43,753 nt of DNA, from the NCBI GenBank assembly GCA_035308365.1, contig DATGGU010000203.1:1-43753 (forward strand), written 5' to 3'. The DNA comes from PALSA-505 sp035308365 (lineage in GTDB: Bacteria > Actinomycetota > Actinomycetes > Streptosporangiales > Streptosporangiaceae). The first letter of the stretch is position 1; each line of letters starts with the position of its first letter. A program made the position numbers and the translations under genes. Positions 16,001 through 24,365 of the stretch are shown here, in pieces. The notes beneath the pieces are model-generated. The model saw only the letters and a program-made list of their open reading frames with translations, had not been told where the DNA came from and did not search any database.

Positions 16001-18119
16001 GGTCATGCTCGTATCCGACGACGACGCCGGCCTCGGCGACTGGCAGCTACCGGGCCTGACCGCGGACGCCATGCCGCTGCCCCATGAGGCCGCCACGTTC
16101 GACCTCACCCTTTCCTACCGCCAGCACTACCATCCCGACGGCCGGCCGGCCGGTATCCGCGCCCGCCTGGGCTATGCCTGCGACCTGTTCGACCACGGCA
16201 CCGTCGCGGCCCTCGCCGCCCGGCTGACCCGGCTGCTGCGCCGGGCCGTGCGGCATCCGCACCACCCGGTGACCGCGCTGGAGATCCTTACCGGCCGCGA
16301 ACGCGACCAGATCCTCAACCGGTGGAACGACGTCAGCCGGGAAGCGCCGGCCGCCACCCTGCCGGAGCTGTTCGAGCGGCAGGCCGCCCGCAGCCCCGGC
16401 GCCATCGCCGTAGCGGACGGGCAGATGACGATGTCCTACGCGGAGCTCAATACCCGGGCCAACCAGCTCGCCAGGCACTTGGTGTCGCTGGGCGCGGCTC
16501 CTGAGCGGCTGGTCGCGGTGGCCATGGACCGGTCACCTGAGCTGCTGATAGCGCTGCTGGCGGTGGTCAAGTCCGGGGCCGCCTACCTGCCCGTCGACCC
16601 GGGGTACCCGGCCGGCCGGATCCGGTACATGCTGGCCGAAGCCGCCCCGGTCGCGGTGCTGACCACCCGGCTGGCCAGCCAGCGCCTCCCGGCCGGTGCG
16701 GTCGGCGTGCTGCTTGACGACCCCGCGGTCGCCACCGAGGCTGGCCGCCTGCCCGGCGGCGACCTCACCGCCACCGACCGGGCCGGCTCGGTGCACCCAG
16801 GCAGCGCGGCGTACGTGATCTACACCTCCGGCTCCACCGGGCGGCCCAAGGGCGTGATCGTTACCCAGGCAGGCATCGTGAACTACCTGGCCCGGCAGCA
16901 CGCCGAATTCGGGCTGACCGCCGCCGACCGGTTCCTGCACAAGGCCTCGATCAGCTTCGACGCGTCGGCCTGGGAGATATTCGTGCCGCTGACCAGCGGT
17001 GCGGCCGTCGTCGTCGCGCGTCCCGACGGGCAGCGCGATCCCGCCTACCTCGCCCAGCTCATCCGCGACCAGCAGGTGACAACGGCCGTGTTCGTACCGT
17101 CGATGCTCCAGGTCTTCCTGGCCGAGCCGGGTGCGGCACAGTGCGTCTCGCTGCGCCAGGTGCGCAGCGGCGGCGAAGAGCTGTCGGCGGCGATCGCCGG
17201 CCGGCTCTTCGATGTGCTCCCCGGCGTGCGGCTGCACAACGGCTACGGCCCGACCGAGACGACGGTGGGAGTCTTCAGCCGGGAGGTCCCGGCGGCGCAG
17301 GCTCAGGCGGTGCGCGTCCCGATGGGCCGGCCGGAGTGGAACATGAAGGCCTACGTTCTCGATGCCGGGCTGCGGCCCGTTCCGGCCGGGGTACGCGGGG
17401 AGCTTTACGTGGCCGGCCCCCAGCTGGCGCGCGGCTACCTCGGCGGGCCGGCGCTGACCGCCGAGCGGTTCGTGGCCTGCCCGTTCGCCGCGGCCGGGGA
17501 GCGGATGTACCGGACCGGCGACCTGGCGCGGTGGACCGCGGCAGGGGAGCTCGTATTCCTCGGCCGCGTCGACGGCCAGGTGAAGATCCGTGGCTTCCGG
17601 ATCGAGCTGGGCGAGGTCGAGGCGGTGCTGGCCAGCCAGGACGGCGTCGGGCAGGCCGTCGTGGTCGCGGCCGAGGCCCGGCCTCGCGACCTTCGGCTGG
17701 TGGCCTACGTGGTGCCGGCGCAGGGCCACCGGCTCGACGCGGCCGCGTTGCGAGCGGCCGTTGCCCAGGCACTGCCCGCCTACATGGTGCCGGCCGCGGT
17801 GATGGTCCTGGACCGGCTGCCCATGACCGCGAGCGGGAAACTGGACCGGCAGGCGCTGCCGGCGGCCACCTTCGCCGCGGCCGAAGACGGCCGTCAGCCG
17901 TCCTCGGCCGGTGAGCGGCTCCTGTGCGAGCTGTTCGCCCAGGTGCTGGGCGTCGACCGGGTCGGCCCCGACGACAGCTTCTTCGACCTGGGCGGTCATT
18001 CCCTGCTCGCGGCGACGCTGCTCGCCCGGCTGAGACAGCGGTCCGGCGTCAAGATCAGCCTGAAGACCTTCCTGGACAACCCTTCGGCCAGCGGCATCGC
18101 TCACCATCTGAATCCATGA
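13074..18119 (+). CDS. Nonribosomal peptide synthetase, A-PCP-C-A-PCP
   Basis: 1681 residues. Order by motif: A1 (YTSGSTGRPKGV, LSFDVSVFEIF with Asp226, YGPTEATVYATAW, SGKLDRRAL), PCP1 (LGGHSL, Ser575), C (SFAQQRLWF, HHIASDG at 757-763, VGFFVNTLVLR), A2 (ISFDASAWEIF, YGPTETTVG, SGKLDRQAL) and PCP2 (LGGHSL, Ser1643). All core motifs are intact. Manual pocket readings are D-V-F-S-V-A-I-V-Y for A1 and D-A-W-V-R-G-G-V-G for A2; both keep the alpha-amino Asp, and I do not assign substrates. There is no N-terminal C domain, so A1-PCP1 starts a chain or is fed by a free-standing C protein, and no thioesterase or reductase, so release needs another protein. The stop overlaps the start of the LanB-like gene (ATGA), coupling their translation. 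Confidence 0.95.
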   Translation: MTAMLPGRPVPAQWCGITRSVPSATLPQLFQEQVSRTPDATAVVCGHQAMSYTELNRRANRLARYLVSLGAGPERLVAVALPRSLELVIATFAVLKSGAAYLPVDPGYPAGRIAFMLTDARPVAVLTTASAGQGLPAGPPQVTLDDPAILAAVPQHGDGDLTDAERLGSLWPASPAYVIYTSGSTGRPKGVVVEHRSVAGLLCWVSAEFAAEELSKVLASTSLSFDVSVFEIFGPLVSGGSIEIVGDLLALTGSSGESWRGSMISAVPSALSEVLSVHGAKARARTVVLAGEALTAHAVAAIRAALPGAGIRNIYGPTEATVYATAWREPEAGEWPADGKAGAPPIGRPVWNTWAYVLDGKLKPVPVGSAGELYLAGGQLARGYLNRPGLTAERFVACPAGGAGGRMYRTGDLARWNTSGQLEYLGRVDDQVKVRGFRIELGEIEAVLAGQPGVAQAAVAVRQDRPGDSRLVAYAVPAAGCQLDVAELRAAAALALPGYMVPAAVVVLDRLPLTTSGKLDRRALPAPEFSAGPAPSSAQAPSSPQCKALCELFAQVLGLDRVGPQDSFFDLGGHSLLATRLISRVRSALGAELPIRAVFENPSPALLARFLAAAGSAQPALVPMPRPQRLPLSFAQQRLWFQAQLHGPSPAHNVAFAWRLRGRLDAGAFLAALRDVVGRHESLRTVFPVADGQPCQHVIDAAVATPQVTVAQARPADLPGLMAEAARHTFGLASELPVRAWLFALAEQEHVLVLVTHHIASDGWSMDVLMRDLARAYDARRAGQPPRWPALLVQYADYALWHRQLLGGDQDPDSAASRQAGYWRSALAGLPEQLELPYDRARPADPSYRGAEVSLRLDAGLHRSLLGLARDQQVTMFMVMQAALAALLTRSGAGTDIPIGAPVAGRTDEAVSDLVGFFVNTLVLRIDVAGRPSFAQLLHRVRDTDLAAHAHSDLPFERVVELLNPARSAARHPLFQVMLVSDDDAGLGDWQLPGLTADAMPLPHEAATFDLTLSYRQHYHPDGRPAGIRARLGYACDLFDHGTVAALAARLTRLLRRAVRHPHHPVTALEILTGRERDQILNRWNDVSREAPAATLPELFERQAARSPGAIAVADGQMTMSYAELNTRANQLARHLVSLGAAPERLVAVAMDRSPELLIALLAVVKSGAAYLPVDPGYPAGRIRYMLAEAAPVAVLTTRLASQRLPAGAVGVLLDDPAVATEAGRLPGGDLTATDRAGSVHPGSAAYVIYTSGSTGRPKGVIVTQAGIVNYLARQHAEFGLTAADRFLHKASISFDASAWEIFVPLTSGAAVVVARPDGQRDPAYLAQLIRDQQVTTAVFVPSMLQVFLAEPGAAQCVSLRQVRSGGEELSAAIAGRLFDVLPGVRLHNGYGPTETTVGVFSREVPAAQAQAVRVPMGRPEWNMKAYVLDAGLRPVPAGVRGELYVAGPQLARGYLGGPALTAERFVACPFAAAGERMYRTGDLARWTAAGELVFLGRVDGQVKIRGFRIELGEVEAVLASQDGVGQAVVVAAEARPRDLRLVAYVVPAQGHRLDAAALRAAVAQALPAYMVPAAVMVLDRLPMTASGKLDRQALPAATFAAAEDGRQPSSAGERLLCELFAQVLGVDRVGPDDSFFDLGGHSLLAATLLARLRQRSGVKISLKTFLDNPSASGIAHHLNP

Positions 18120-20461
18120 ACGGCGACTTCATCGCGCTGCCCGGCGGCAGGCTGGCCGATGACCTCCCTGGCGGGAGCTGGAACATGTGGCGCGGCATGG
18201 TCGTGCGCGGTGCGGGCTTCCCGGTCAGCGAGGCCGGCCGCCTGGCCAGCCCCGGCCTGGCCGGCGCCGCCGATCGTGCGCTGGCCCGGGCGGCCGCCGC
18301 CGGACGGGGCTGGCCGGCCAGGAGCGACCTCGAGGAGTACGGCGCGCTGTTCTCGGCCTCGGCCGGCGCGACCTCGGCCGCGATTGCCGACATTGCCCGC
18401 CAGCCGCTCTTTCGTGAGGCGCTCACCTGGCAGAACCCGCAGTTCGTCCGGACCTGCGCCGACCGCCTCGCCGTCGCGGACTCCGAGCGCCGGAGCAAGC
18501 TGCGCAAGCAGCAGGCCGCGGTCGCGAACTACATCCAGCGCTACACGACCAAGAACGACTCGATCGGCTTCTTCGGGCCCGTGGCATGGGCGGACTGGAT
18601 GGCCGGCCACCGCCACTCGTCGCTGCTGGCCGGGCCCGCGCTGGTCAGGCGCCGGACGGTGTACTTCGAGACCTGGGCGATCGACGAGGTGGCCGCCGCG
18701 CTCGCCAGGCGGCCGGAACTGGTGCACGGTGTTCCGCCGCGGCGATCTCCGGCCATCCTGCTCGACGGGAACCGGGTGGTCAGGCCGAACGGCAGCACCG
18801 AGGTGGTGGGCGAGGAGTGGACGCGGATCCTGAGCCTGTGCGATGGGTGGCGCCCGGTTCGCGACATTGCCTCTTGTGTCGGCCGTCCCGAGTTCTGGCT
18901 GCTCGCGCAGCTCGAACTGATGGCCAAGTCGGGGCTGGTCCGGATGGATCTCGGCGGGCCGATCGAGGCGCGGCCGGAACGGCTGCTGGCGGAGCGCCTG
19001 TCCCGGGTGCCGGACGCCGGTGCCAGGCAAGCTGCCATGGCCGATCTGGGGAGCCTGGTGAGCGCGAAGGACGAGGTCGCCGCCTCGGCGGGCGATCCGC
19101 GCCGGCTGGCGGCCACGCTCGGGGCACTCGCCGCGCGGTTCGAGAGCATCACCGGCCGGCCGGCCACCCGCCTGCCTGGCCAGGCATACGCGGCACGGAC
19201 GATCGTGTACGAGGACTGCGTCAGGGATGTGCGGGTCACCCTTGGGGCGGACGTCCTGGAATCGCTCGGCGAGCCGCTGGCACTGGTGCTGCACAGCGCC
19301 CGCTGGCTGACCGCCCGGATCGGCCGGCTGTACCTGGCCCGGCTCGATGCGCATTACGAGCGCATGTGCCGGCGGGCGGGGACGGACACGGTGCCACTGA
19401 CCCGGTTGCTGGCCGCCGCAACCCCCGACTTCTACACCGGTGCGGGCGTCCCCGACCTGGCCGCCGGCGCCGTCCGCGAACTTCAGCAGCGCTGGGCGGA
19501 CATTCTGGCGCTGCCCGGTGGCGTCCGGCACCATCGGGTTGAGCCGGAGCACATAGCGGCGGCCGTCCGGGCGCGATTCCGCTCGGCCTCACCGCAGTGG
19601 TCCGGTGGGCTGCGTCATTCTCCCGACGTCCTGATCGGCGCCGCCTCGGTCGACGCGATCAACCGGGGCGATTACCAGCTCGTGCTCGGCGAACTGCACA
19701 CGGCGTTCAACTCGGTGGAAAGCGCCGCGCTGGTCGAGCAGAGTGACGACAAGAACCGGCTGCTGGCGATGGCCCTCTTCGCGACCGGGCCCGGCCGGAT
19801 CGTGCTGACCCCGGCCAGGGACTGGGATTACGTCGCCCGCACGAGGCCCTCGCCCGACGTGCTGTCACCACGGCACGTCCACTGGACGGCGTCCGCCGAC
19901 GACGTCTCCAACGTCGCGACCGAAGTTCTTCCCGCGGCCGCGCTCGAGGTCAGGCGCGCCGGTCATGATCTGATCGTCAGGTGCCTGACCGGCCAGCGGA
20001 CGTTTTCGCTGGCCGAGGTGATCGGTGACTACCTGTCCGGGGTCCTGGTGTCGTGTTTCCGGCTGCTTCCGCCGCGCAGGTACAGCCCGCGTGTGTCGAT
20101 CGGGCGCCTGGTGGTCAGCAGGGAAACCTGGCGGATGGCACCGCGATTCTGCGACTGGGCACACCAGGAAGACGAGCGGCGGCGCTTCCTCCAGATGCGC
20201 CAGTGGGTCGCGCGGCACGGATTGCCTCGCCGCGTGTTCTGCTCATTGCCCGGCGAGGGCAAGCCCGTTTACGTCGACTTCACCAGCATCCCGCTGACGA
20301 ACAGCCTGGCCGTCATGCTCCGCCGGATCAGCCGCGACGGCAGCACCGGGCACGTGACGTTCACGGAAATGCTCCCGGGCCCGGATGGCTGCTGGCTGAA
20401 GAACCGGCAGGGAGATTCGTTCGTCTCCGAACTCCGGCTGGTCGTGTCCGAACGCGGCTAA
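18116..20461 (+). CDS. LanB-like (lantibiotic dehydratase N-terminal family) protein, NRPS-associated, copy 1
   Basis: 781 residues resembling the glutamylation part of class I lanthipeptide dehydratases. Marker stretches are YIQRYTTKNDSIGFFGPVAW near residue 140 (place of the R-x-TPFGLFAG region of classical LanB), a HSPDVLIGA strand, LVLGELH, and the C-terminal PRVSIGRLVV and VSELRLV. Classical LanB uses glutamyl-tRNA to activate Ser/Thr; shorter relatives without the elimination domain include split thiopeptide enzymes and PEARLs, which add amino acids from aminoacyl-tRNA. No elimination-domain protein, LanC or precursor peptide is nearby. ATG 18116 overlaps the NRPS stop. The position suggests action on carrier-bound intermediates, which is inference. 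A 781-residue paralogue lies convergently downstream with overlapping stop codons. Confidence 0.75.
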   Translation: MNGDFIALPGGRLADDLPGGSWNMWRGMVVRGAGFPVSEAGRLASPGLAGAADRALARAAAAGRGWPARSDLEEYGALFSASAGATSAAIADIARQPLFREALTWQNPQFVRTCADRLAVADSERRSKLRKQQAAVANYIQRYTTKNDSIGFFGPVAWADWMAGHRHSSLLAGPALVRRRTVYFETWAIDEVAAALARRPELVHGVPPRRSPAILLDGNRVVRPNGSTEVVGEEWTRILSLCDGWRPVRDIASCVGRPEFWLLAQLELMAKSGLVRMDLGGPIEARPERLLAERLSRVPDAGARQAAMADLGSLVSAKDEVAASAGDPRRLAATLGALAARFESITGRPATRLPGQAYAARTIVYEDCVRDVRVTLGADVLESLGEPLALVLHSARWLTARIGRLYLARLDAHYERMCRRAGTDTVPLTRLLAAATPDFYTGAGVPDLAAGAVRELQQRWADILALPGGVRHHRVEPEHIAAAVRARFRSASPQWSGGLRHSPDVLIGAASVDAINRGDYQLVLGELHTAFNSVESAALVEQSDDKNRLLAMALFATGPGRIVLTPARDWDYVARTRPSPDVLSPRHVHWTASADDVSNVATEVLPAAALEVRRAGHDLIVRCLTGQRTFSLAEVIGDYLSGVLVSCFRLLPPRRYSPRVSIGRLVVSRETWRMAPRFCDWAHQEDERRRFLQMRQWVARHGLPRRVFCSLPGEGKPVYVDFTSIPLTNSLAVMLRRISRDGSTGHVTFTEMLPGPDGCWLKNRQGDSFVSELRLVVSERG

Positions 20462-22803
20462 TCCCCGGTTGCACCGGTTGCGCCGGTTGCGCCGTCGAAT
20501 GCGACGAACCTCAGCTCGGAGGTGTAGCGGCGGCCTTCGCGGTCGGCCAGCCAGAGCTGGTCCAGGTCGGGAAGCATCTCGCAGACCGTGTACTCGGCAT
20601 GTCCGGCGGCCTTGGTCTGGCGGATGTGCTTGGCGAAGATGTTGATGAAGGGGATGCTGCGGAAGTCGGCGGCCACCGGCTTGGCCTCGGTGGGGACGCG
20701 GAAGAACACCCGCTCGGGCAGGTGGTGTTCCGCCCGCCAGCGCCGGGCGAGGCGGTAGCGTGCCTGCTCGTCCTTGGTGAAGGCCCAGCCCGAGTCCGCG
20801 ACCTGGAAGATCCATTGCTCCCGGCTGAAGACGAGCCGGTCGATGGTGATCCGGGGCCGGTGCGCGGCCGGGGCCACCGGCCGGAAGGCGTTGGCCACGA
20901 CGCCACTCATCAGATCCCCGATCACCTCGAAGAAGTCCAGCTCGGTGCCGGATGGCATGAGCTGCACGACCAGATCGCCGCCGCGCCGGGCGACGGTCAT
21001 CGCGGCGCCGGGCAAGACTGCGTCCGGCTCCGGAGGATCGAGTGAGTCGATGGCGGCCGAGGACCAGTAGACCTGGCCCGGCCCGAGCAGGGCCGAGGGC
21101 GGGCTGGTGCGGGATGTCACGTACGGGAAGTCCTTGGCCGGGATGGCGGCGATCCGCCGGGTGCCGTGGTCGGCCCGCTCGGCGGCGATGAGCCTGGCCG
21201 GGTCGGGGTGCTGCTCGACGAAGAGCCGGCCCTCCAGTGTGTTGTTGGCCAGGTGCAGTTCGCCGAGGACCAGCAGGAAGTTGCCGCGCTGCAGCTCGCC
21301 GGGCGACGCCGCCGCGATCATGATGTCCGGTGAGTGCTGCCGGGCGCAGCTCCAGGCGACTGGGCGCCCGGGGAAGGCCTCGGCGGCCTTGGCGGTGATC
21401 GCGTCCGCGCTGACCTGGTGCCTGCGGCCGGCTGGAAGCGGGCCGAGCACCTCCTGCCAGCGCCGTTGCAACTCGGCCGCGCTCGCCGCGATGATCTCGT
21501 TCGTCCCCGGGGCGCAGTGGCCGTACATGTACGGCGATGCCACGGTGAGCAGCCGCTGGAGTGGCACGGGCACATCACCGGCCCGGTGGATCTCGCGGTC
21601 GAGCAGCTCCGCGAAGAGCACCCGGTATCTGGCCGTGATGTCGTTGACCAGCCAGCGGGCGCTGTCCAGCACCAGGCCGAGCGGCCGGGCCAGCGCCCCG
21701 GTCACCGCCGCGCCCAGCTCCACCCGCACGTCCCGCACCGCGTCCTGGTAGACCAGGGTCCGCCCGGCATGCAGCTCGCCCTCCCTGCGGGTGGCCGCCG
21801 ACCCGGTGACCTCTTCGAACGTCGCCGCCAGCCCGGCCAGTGCCTGCCGCAGCCCGGCCGCGTCGCCGGCCGTCGCCGCCACCGCGTCCCTGGCCTTGAC
21901 CATCCGCTGCACCGGCGCCAGCGCTCTGGCCCGGGACAGCGGGTCGGCGATCCGCATGACCCGGTCGCGGAGCAGCCGTTCCGGCCAGGCGTGTACCGGG
22001 CCCTCCAGGTCCAGGCGCACCGCCCCGAGGTCGGCCAGCCGGGCCAGCAGGGCGCGGGCACCGGGTGCTCCGGCGATGGCCAGCACCTCGCTGATCGTCC
22101 GGCTGCCGTCACAGGCCATGAGGATCCGCAGTTCGGCGCCGGTGAGTTCGGCCGGCTTGCGGTGCGGGCGGTGCAGCACGTTCCCGGCAACGAACGCCGA
22201 CCGGGTCCGCCGGGGCCGCAGCCAGCCAAGCATCCGCCCTTCCGGCGCGATCGTGGCCGCGATCTTGTCGATGGCCCAGACCTCGAAGTAGGTGGTCCGG
22301 CGGGCTATCACCTGCTCGCCCGGCGTCATGATCAGGCCAGCCGTCCCTGGCTCCACCGAGGCCCAGCCGACCGGCCCGTAAAAGCCGATCGTGTCGTTCT
22401 TCAGGCAGTAACGCTGAAGGTAGTTCGCGATCACCAGCTCCCGCTGACGGTCCTTTGACCGCCGTGCCACACCCGGGCCCGCGTCGTGCAGTATCTGCGC
22501 CATCACCGGGTTCTGCCAGGTGATGGCCTCCTGGAAGACCGGATCGGCGGCGATGCCGGCGATGGCACCGGGCAGCCGCCCGGCAGCCTCGGCGTAAACC
22601 GCGTCATACCTGGGACCGGCAGCACCGTCCCCGGCCAGGTCCGCACCGCGCGCCAGTGGCTCGTCGCAGATGGCCAGCACCATGTCGGCCGGGAACCCGG
22701 CGCTGCGCAGGGCCACGTCCCGCCACACGCTCCAGGCCGTCCCGCCGAGCGGGACCCGGTGCGAGACCGCCGTGGTGAGGGTAGCTGGCGCCGCGGCGGC
22801 CAT
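20458..22803 (-). CDS. LanB-like (lantibiotic dehydratase N-terminal family) protein, NRPS-associated, copy 2
   Basis: 781 residues, the same length as its convergent paralogue and alignable throughout: YLQRYCLKNDTIGFYGPVGW, HSPDIMIAAA, LVLGELHLANNTLEG, RITIDRLVFSREQW and YTSELRFV. A short G-A-T repeat closes the protein. As in copy 1, the classical LanB segment before GLFAG is altered, with Lys where an Arg is expected, so the tRNA or substrate interaction may differ. The start codon shares its A with the stop of the free-standing C gene (TGATG), so the two are translationally coupled. Each LanB-like protein thus follows an NRPS component. Divergence between the copies suggests different substrates or a heterodimer rather than a recent duplication. 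Confidence 0.75.
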   Translation of the reverse strand: MAAAAPATLTTAVSHRVPLGGTAWSVWRDVALRSAGFPADMVLAICDEPLARGADLAGDGAAGPRYDAVYAEAAGRLPGAIAGIAADPVFQEAITWQNPVMAQILHDAGPGVARRSKDRQRELVIANYLQRYCLKNDTIGFYGPVGWASVEPGTAGLIMTPGEQVIARRTTYFEVWAIDKIAATIAPEGRMLGWLRPRRTRSAFVAGNVLHRPHRKPAELTGAELRILMACDGSRTISEVLAIAGAPGARALLARLADLGAVRLDLEGPVHAWPERLLRDRVMRIADPLSRARALAPVQRMVKARDAVAATAGDAAGLRQALAGLAATFEEVTGSAATRREGELHAGRTLVYQDAVRDVRVELGAAVTGALARPLGLVLDSARWLVNDITARYRVLFAELLDREIHRAGDVPVPLQRLLTVASPYMYGHCAPGTNEIIAASAAELQRRWQEVLGPLPAGRRHQVSADAITAKAAEAFPGRPVAWSCARQHSPDIMIAAASPGELQRGNFLLVLGELHLANNTLEGRLFVEQHPDPARLIAAERADHGTRRIAAIPAKDFPYVTSRTSPPSALLGPGQVYWSSAAIDSLDPPEPDAVLPGAAMTVARRGGDLVVQLMPSGTELDFFEVIGDLMSGVVANAFRPVAPAAHRPRITIDRLVFSREQWIFQVADSGWAFTKDEQARYRLARRWRAEHHLPERVFFRVPTEAKPVAADFRSIPFINIFAKHIRQTKAAGHAEYTVCEMLPDLDQLWLADREGRRYTSELRFVAFDGATGATGATGD

Positions 22804-24182
22804 CACCGCGCGACGCCGGCGAGCCGCCGCCACTCGCGGTCCGGCTCGCTCGTCAGCCTGGACAGTATCCGGTTGTAATCCGATGCCCAGCCGGCCACCT
22901 TCTGCTCGTCGAATTCGTCGAGGTTGTACACGACGTTGCCGGTCAGCTCGCCCGAGCTGGCGATGGCCATGCTCCAGGCCATGCCGGTCGGGATGTCCGA
23001 GGTCTCGGGGGCCGGCAACGTGCGCTTGAAGATCGCGTGGGCACCGTCGGCGATGGGCAGCTCCGCGCCGTCGGACGATGCCTGGTACATCCCGAGGACG
23101 ACCTGGGAGTTCTTGGGGTCGTCGTGCGGGGCGTTGAAATCGGGCAGATCCTGCTCGATGACGGTGATCGGAACCTCGTGCGCGTAGGCGTCGATGCAGG
23201 TTTCCCTGGTGCTCGCCACGATGTCCCGGAAGCTCGTGCACCCGCTGATGTCGGTGCGGAACGGCACAAGGTTCAGGAACAGGCCCATGGTGTTCTGGAA
23301 CGCGGGCTCGTTACGGCCGGTCGTGAACGCGCGGATGCCCGGGTCGGGCTGGCCCGTCATCTCGTAGACGAACACGCTGAAGGCCGCCATCAAGACCATG
23401 AACATGGAACCGCGCGCCTGGGTGGCGCACCTGGCCGCCGCCGCCATCTCCTCGGCGCTGACGAAGTAGTTGTACGCGGAGAACGGCCTGCTGTAGACCT
23501 CCGGCCTGGGGCGGTCGTTCGGCAGCGCGAGCACGTGCGCGCCGCGCAGCTTCTCCCGCCAGTACCGGCGCGCGTCGCTGGTGTCAGCGGTGCCGGCCTT
23601 CTGCCATTCCGCGTACTCCCGGTACTGCTTGACCGGGGGAAGGTCCGCCACGCGCTGGTTGGCCCGCGCGTCATAAAAGGCCGCCAGGTCGTGCAGGATC
23701 ACGTTCTGTGACCAGGCATCGGACGCGGAATGGTGTACCACGACCACGAGGACCGAGTCACGGTCGTCGAACCTGGTGAAGACCGCCCTGATGACCGGCA
23801 CCTGCCGGGGCGTCATGGTGCCCTTCTCCGCCTCGATGATCAGCTCCTCGGCGATCACGTCACGGGGCCGGCCGGTGGCCGGCCAGTCCCGTACCTCGAG
23901 CGGCACCTGGCACGGTGGGCAGACCTGCTGATAGGGAGGCTGAGCGTCCCGCACAACGACGGTGCGCAGCAACTCGTGGCGCGCCACGACGTCGTCGAGT
24001 GCCCCCTGGAGCGTCGGGATGTCCACGTGGCCGGCGATGCGCAGCGCGGAGACGATCGTGAACCGGTTGCCGAAGGCGCCCTTCAGGTCGCCCTCGTCCA
24101 GCGAAAGGAAATACTGCTGGGTAAAGGACAACGGATACCGCCCCATCGCGGCGTCCGGCTGGCTGGGGGATTGCTGTGCCAT
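22803..24182 (-). CDS. Free-standing NRPS condensation-domain protein, copy 2
   Basis: 459 residues, one C domain: PLSFTQQYF near the start, RHELLRT, catalytic HHSASDA in VVHHSASDAWS, and MGLFLNLVPFRT late. The final Gly of HHxxxDG is Ala, but both His residues and the Asp are kept, so activity is plausible. It is closer to the other free-standing C protein than to the C domain inside the large NRPS (shared DAYAHE/DAYSHD and PREYAEW-like stretches). ATG 24182 has AGAGG six bases upstream; an ATG at 24197 is less well placed. It heads a two-gene operon with the LanB-like copy 2, and its stop is fused to that gene's start. Its donor and acceptor are not evident; it may join the two half-molecules or release the chain from PCP2. 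Confidence 0.87.
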   Translation of the reverse strand: MAQQSPSQPDAAMGRYPLSFTQQYFLSLDEGDLKGAFGNRFTIVSALRIAGHVDIPTLQGALDDVVARHELLRTVVVRDAQPPYQQVCPPCQVPLEVRDWPATGRPRDVIAEELIIEAEKGTMTPRQVPVIRAVFTRFDDRDSVLVVVVHHSASDAWSQNVILHDLAAFYDARANQRVADLPPVKQYREYAEWQKAGTADTSDARRYWREKLRGAHVLALPNDRPRPEVYSRPFSAYNYFVSAEEMAAAARCATQARGSMFMVLMAAFSVFVYEMTGQPDPGIRAFTTGRNEPAFQNTMGLFLNLVPFRTDISGCTSFRDIVASTRETCIDAYAHEVPITVIEQDLPDFNAPHDDPKNSQVVLGMYQASSDGAELPIADGAHAIFKRTLPAPETSDIPTGMAWSMAIASSGELTGNVVYNLDEFDEQKVAGWASDYNRILSRLTSEPDREWRRLAGVAR

Positions 24183-24237
24183 CGTCCACCTCTCCATTGC
24201 CCTTGGCGGTCAGCCGGTCCAGCGGAAGGACCCTCCT

Positions 24238-24278
24238 AGCGTGCCGGCCACCGATCGCTCCCGCCATCTCGCCCGTTG
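24238..24278 (-). promoter_or_regulatory. Shared promoter element upstream of the C/LanB operon
   Basis: Minus-strand block CAACGGGCGAGATGG (24278-24264), 20 nt, then CACGCT (24243-24238). It is the most divergent block of the eight, with C at position 8 and G at 15, but it keeps all seven invariant positions. Leader about 50 nt to ATG 24182. Confidence 0.45.
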
Positions 24279-24317
24279 CGCATGCCGGTGCTGGCCCGGC
24301 AGGTCGCCTGCCAGCAG

Positions 24318-24357
24318 CAATATCGGAGGTGCCTGGTGACGGCGCGACCGGGACGCT
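24318..24357 (+). promoter_or_regulatory. Shared promoter element upstream of the thioesterase-like gene, probably leaderless
   Basis: Plus-strand block CAATATCGGAGGTGC (24318-24332), 19 nt, then GACGCT (24352-24357). Transcription would begin near the GTG at 24366, which has no ribosome binding site, so the message is probably leaderless. This copy helped choose that start. Confidence 0.5.
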
Positions 24358-24365
24358 AGCGAAGC

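Noticed and set aside
18116..22803. Class I lanthipeptide cluster
   Set aside because: No LanC, no precursor peptide and no elimination-domain protein; both LanB-like genes are fused to NRPS genes.
22804..23241. N-terminal extension of the second LanB-like gene up to 23241
   Set aside because: It overlaps the C-domain gene, has no conserved sequence, and the coupled ATG at 22803 gives a length equal to the paralogue.
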